Assembly: GCF_006351005.1 (NCBI RefSeq)
Contig: NZ_VENP01000005.1
Coordinates: 23,527 to 87,526, forward strand
Direction: 5' to 3'
DNA: 64,000 bases
DNA from: Miniimonas arenae
GTDB taxonomy: Bacteria > Actinomycetota > Actinomycetes > Actinomycetales > Beutenbergiaceae
Shown here: piece after piece, positions 63,083-64,000 of the stretch
Layout: each line of letters opens with the position of its first letter
Position numbering within the stretch: position 1 is the first letter of the stretch
Notes under the pieces: model-generated
Told to the model about the DNA's origin: nothing
Seen by the model: the letters and a program-made list of their open reading frames with translations, nothing else
Databases searched by the model: none
Translations under genes and position numbers: made by a program

Positions 63083-63820
63083 TCAGCCGACGCGGCGCAC
63101 CGTCGCGGCCGCGACGACGACGCGCGCGGCCCGTGCGAGCGCGGCGAGCGCTGCGCTGCGGGCGCCGAGCTGGCCCGCCGTGACGGCGGCGCCGGGGTCC
63201 TCCTCGGCGAGCTCGACGATCCGCAGCACCCGCAGCGCCTGCAGCAGGGCCGCGGCCGGGCGCTCCGGCAGCGACTCGAGCAGCTCCGCCGTGCGGTCGT
63301 CCGCCGGACCGGACAGGTCCAGCAGCGCCTCGCGCAGCTCCGGGCGCTCGCGGGCGACGTCGAGTCGCGTGAGCTCGTCCGTCGCGTCGTGCAGCGCGTG
63401 CACCAGGGCGAGCCGCGCCTCGCCCAGGTCGGCGGGCGGCGGGACCACGGCCCCCGGTCCCAGCGCGACCGGTCGCCACCGCACCGTCCAGCCCGGTTCG
63501 AGCGCACTGCCGAACGCCGCGACGTCGGGCACGAGCACCACGGTGTCGCGCGCCCCGCGCACGACGGCGGCCTCCCCGGCCAGCAGCGCGGGCGCGGCGG
63601 CGGACGGGGGCACCCCGGGATCGCCGGGCACCGGCAGGACGGCCCAGGCCACGCCCGTGCCCGTCGTCGTGAGGAGCTCGGGGAGCGCGACGGCGAGCGG
63701 CCGAACGCCGATCCGGTGCGGCTCGTCCGCGCCCTCGAGGAGGGCGAGCGCGCGTGCCTCGGCCGTGCCGAGCCGGTCGGCCAGGAGCACGAGGGCGACG
63801 GCGCGGGGGACGAGCGGCAC
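63083..63820 (-). CDS. Conserved actinobacterial protein of unknown function
   Basis: About 245 aa, soluble, Ala/Val/Leu-rich. The N-terminal half is alternating beta/alpha (VALVLLADRLGTAEARALAL, then TGTGVAWAVLPVPGD) and the C-terminal half helical with ARLALVHALHDATDELTRLD. I recognise no catalytic motif. GTG at 63820 is preferred because TAGGGT lies seven bases upstream (leaderless); GTG 63829 and a longer open frame exist. Convergent with glgA, 30 bases apart. Confidence 0.6.
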   Translation of the reverse strand: MPLVPRAVALVLLADRLGTAEARALALLEGADEPHRIGVRPLAVALPELLTTTGTGVAWAVLPVPGDPGVPPSAAAPALLAGEAAVVRGARDTVVLVPDVAAFGSALEPGWTVRWRPVALGPGAVVPPPADLGEARLALVHALHDATDELTRLDVARERPELREALLDLSGPADDRTAELLESLPERPAAALLQALRVLRIVELAEEDPGAAVTAGQLGARSAALAALARAARVVVAAATVRRVG

Positions 63821-63827
63821 GCCCGTC

Positions 63828-63833
63828 ACCCTA
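63828..63833 (-). promoter_or_regulatory. Leaderless -10 for the gene at 63820
   Basis: TAGGGT (minus strand) seven bases before GTG 63820. Confidence 0.5.
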
Positions 63834-64000
63834 ACGAGGGTTGCGTGGGTCGAGGCCCGGCCGCTGCGCGGGTGCGCCGTGGCGTGCGCCCGGGCCCGAC
63901 GTCGGTAGGGTCGAGTCAGTGTCAGGGTGACAGTGCCGCTTCGCGGTGGTTGGGTCCTGATCACCAGTCGTCTGACTCGTAGGGTCGCTGCCTTCGTGGC

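Noticed and set aside
63834..64000. Possible gene start at the right edge
   Set aside because: Open frames here have no recognisable protein sequence or start signals; I see nothing supportable.

Overview
The window is about 70 percent or more G+C, densely packed, and reads like the chromosome of a Gram-positive actinobacterium. The content points the same way: DUF3145, DUF3052 and DUF3099 proteins, an InhA-type enoyl reductase, a homodimeric AceE, an LPXTG-anchored exoenzyme, and many leaderless promoters (TANNNT six to eight bases before ATG or GTG). The heavy alpha-glucan equipment suggests a Cellulomonadaceae-like Micrococcales genome. That placement is inference from gene content, not a search result.

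Layout. 1-1786: end of a YibE/F membrane protein and dusB. 1779-14163: an alpha-glucan region with a lipoprotein alpha-amylase, a LacI-type regulator, malEFG, a neopullulanase-like enzyme and two further GH13 enzymes. TTGCA/TGCAA elements fill the lacI-malE control region, and a relic of a duplicated GH13 gene lies at 10787-10880. 14395-25015: dgt, a kinase-like protein, two decayed genes (an F420/flavin-type oxidoreductase with an internal amber codon and a glutamate decarboxylase with an internal deletion), dnaG, a LysR/class V aminotransferase pair, and a GT2/acyltransferase pair. 25084-31518: tRNA-Asn, a PadR-controlled ABC exporter whose ATPase and permease genes now read as one frame, a ThuA-like protein, a CAT-anticodon tRNA, a proline-rich membrane protein, def and DUF3145. 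31607-36574: the fatty acid operon fabD-fabH-acpP-fabF behind a PucR-type regulator. 36766-42706: a helical protein of unknown function, aceE, DUF3052, an AhpE-like peroxiredoxin with an apparent CTG start, a CPBP protease and tRNA-Val.

42787-46368 is the most accessory-looking part. It holds an arginine deiminase gene broken by three lesions, followed by a compact sulfur-related module: a CoA-disulfide-reductase/rhodanese fusion, a CsoR/CstR-family repressor without the copper-binding histidine, and a 57-residue cysteine-rich protein, with a CsoR-type operator on the promoter. 46506-55458 contains a GH92 enzyme, a GT4 glycosyltransferase, a zinc peptidase, bioY, an ABC-F protein and an LPXTG alkaline phosphatase. 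55616-63820 contains SURF1, small conserved proteins, fabG-fabI-sixA, serB, divergent glgC/glgA and an unknown protein.

How the parts fit. Extracellular amylase products would enter through MalEFG, be cut by the cytosolic GH13 enzymes, and be stored through GlgC and the GlgA/GlgM-type synthase. FabD/H/AcpP/F with FabG and FabI form a nearly complete type II fatty acid elongation set in two clusters, supplied with acetyl-CoA by AceE. I see no CRISPR array, rRNA, insertion sequence or prophage. The least ordinary material is the set of lesions (four genes altered, two of them by a G3-to-G4 expansion), the CstR-like sulfur module, the CTG start, and several unexplained repeats and hairpins.
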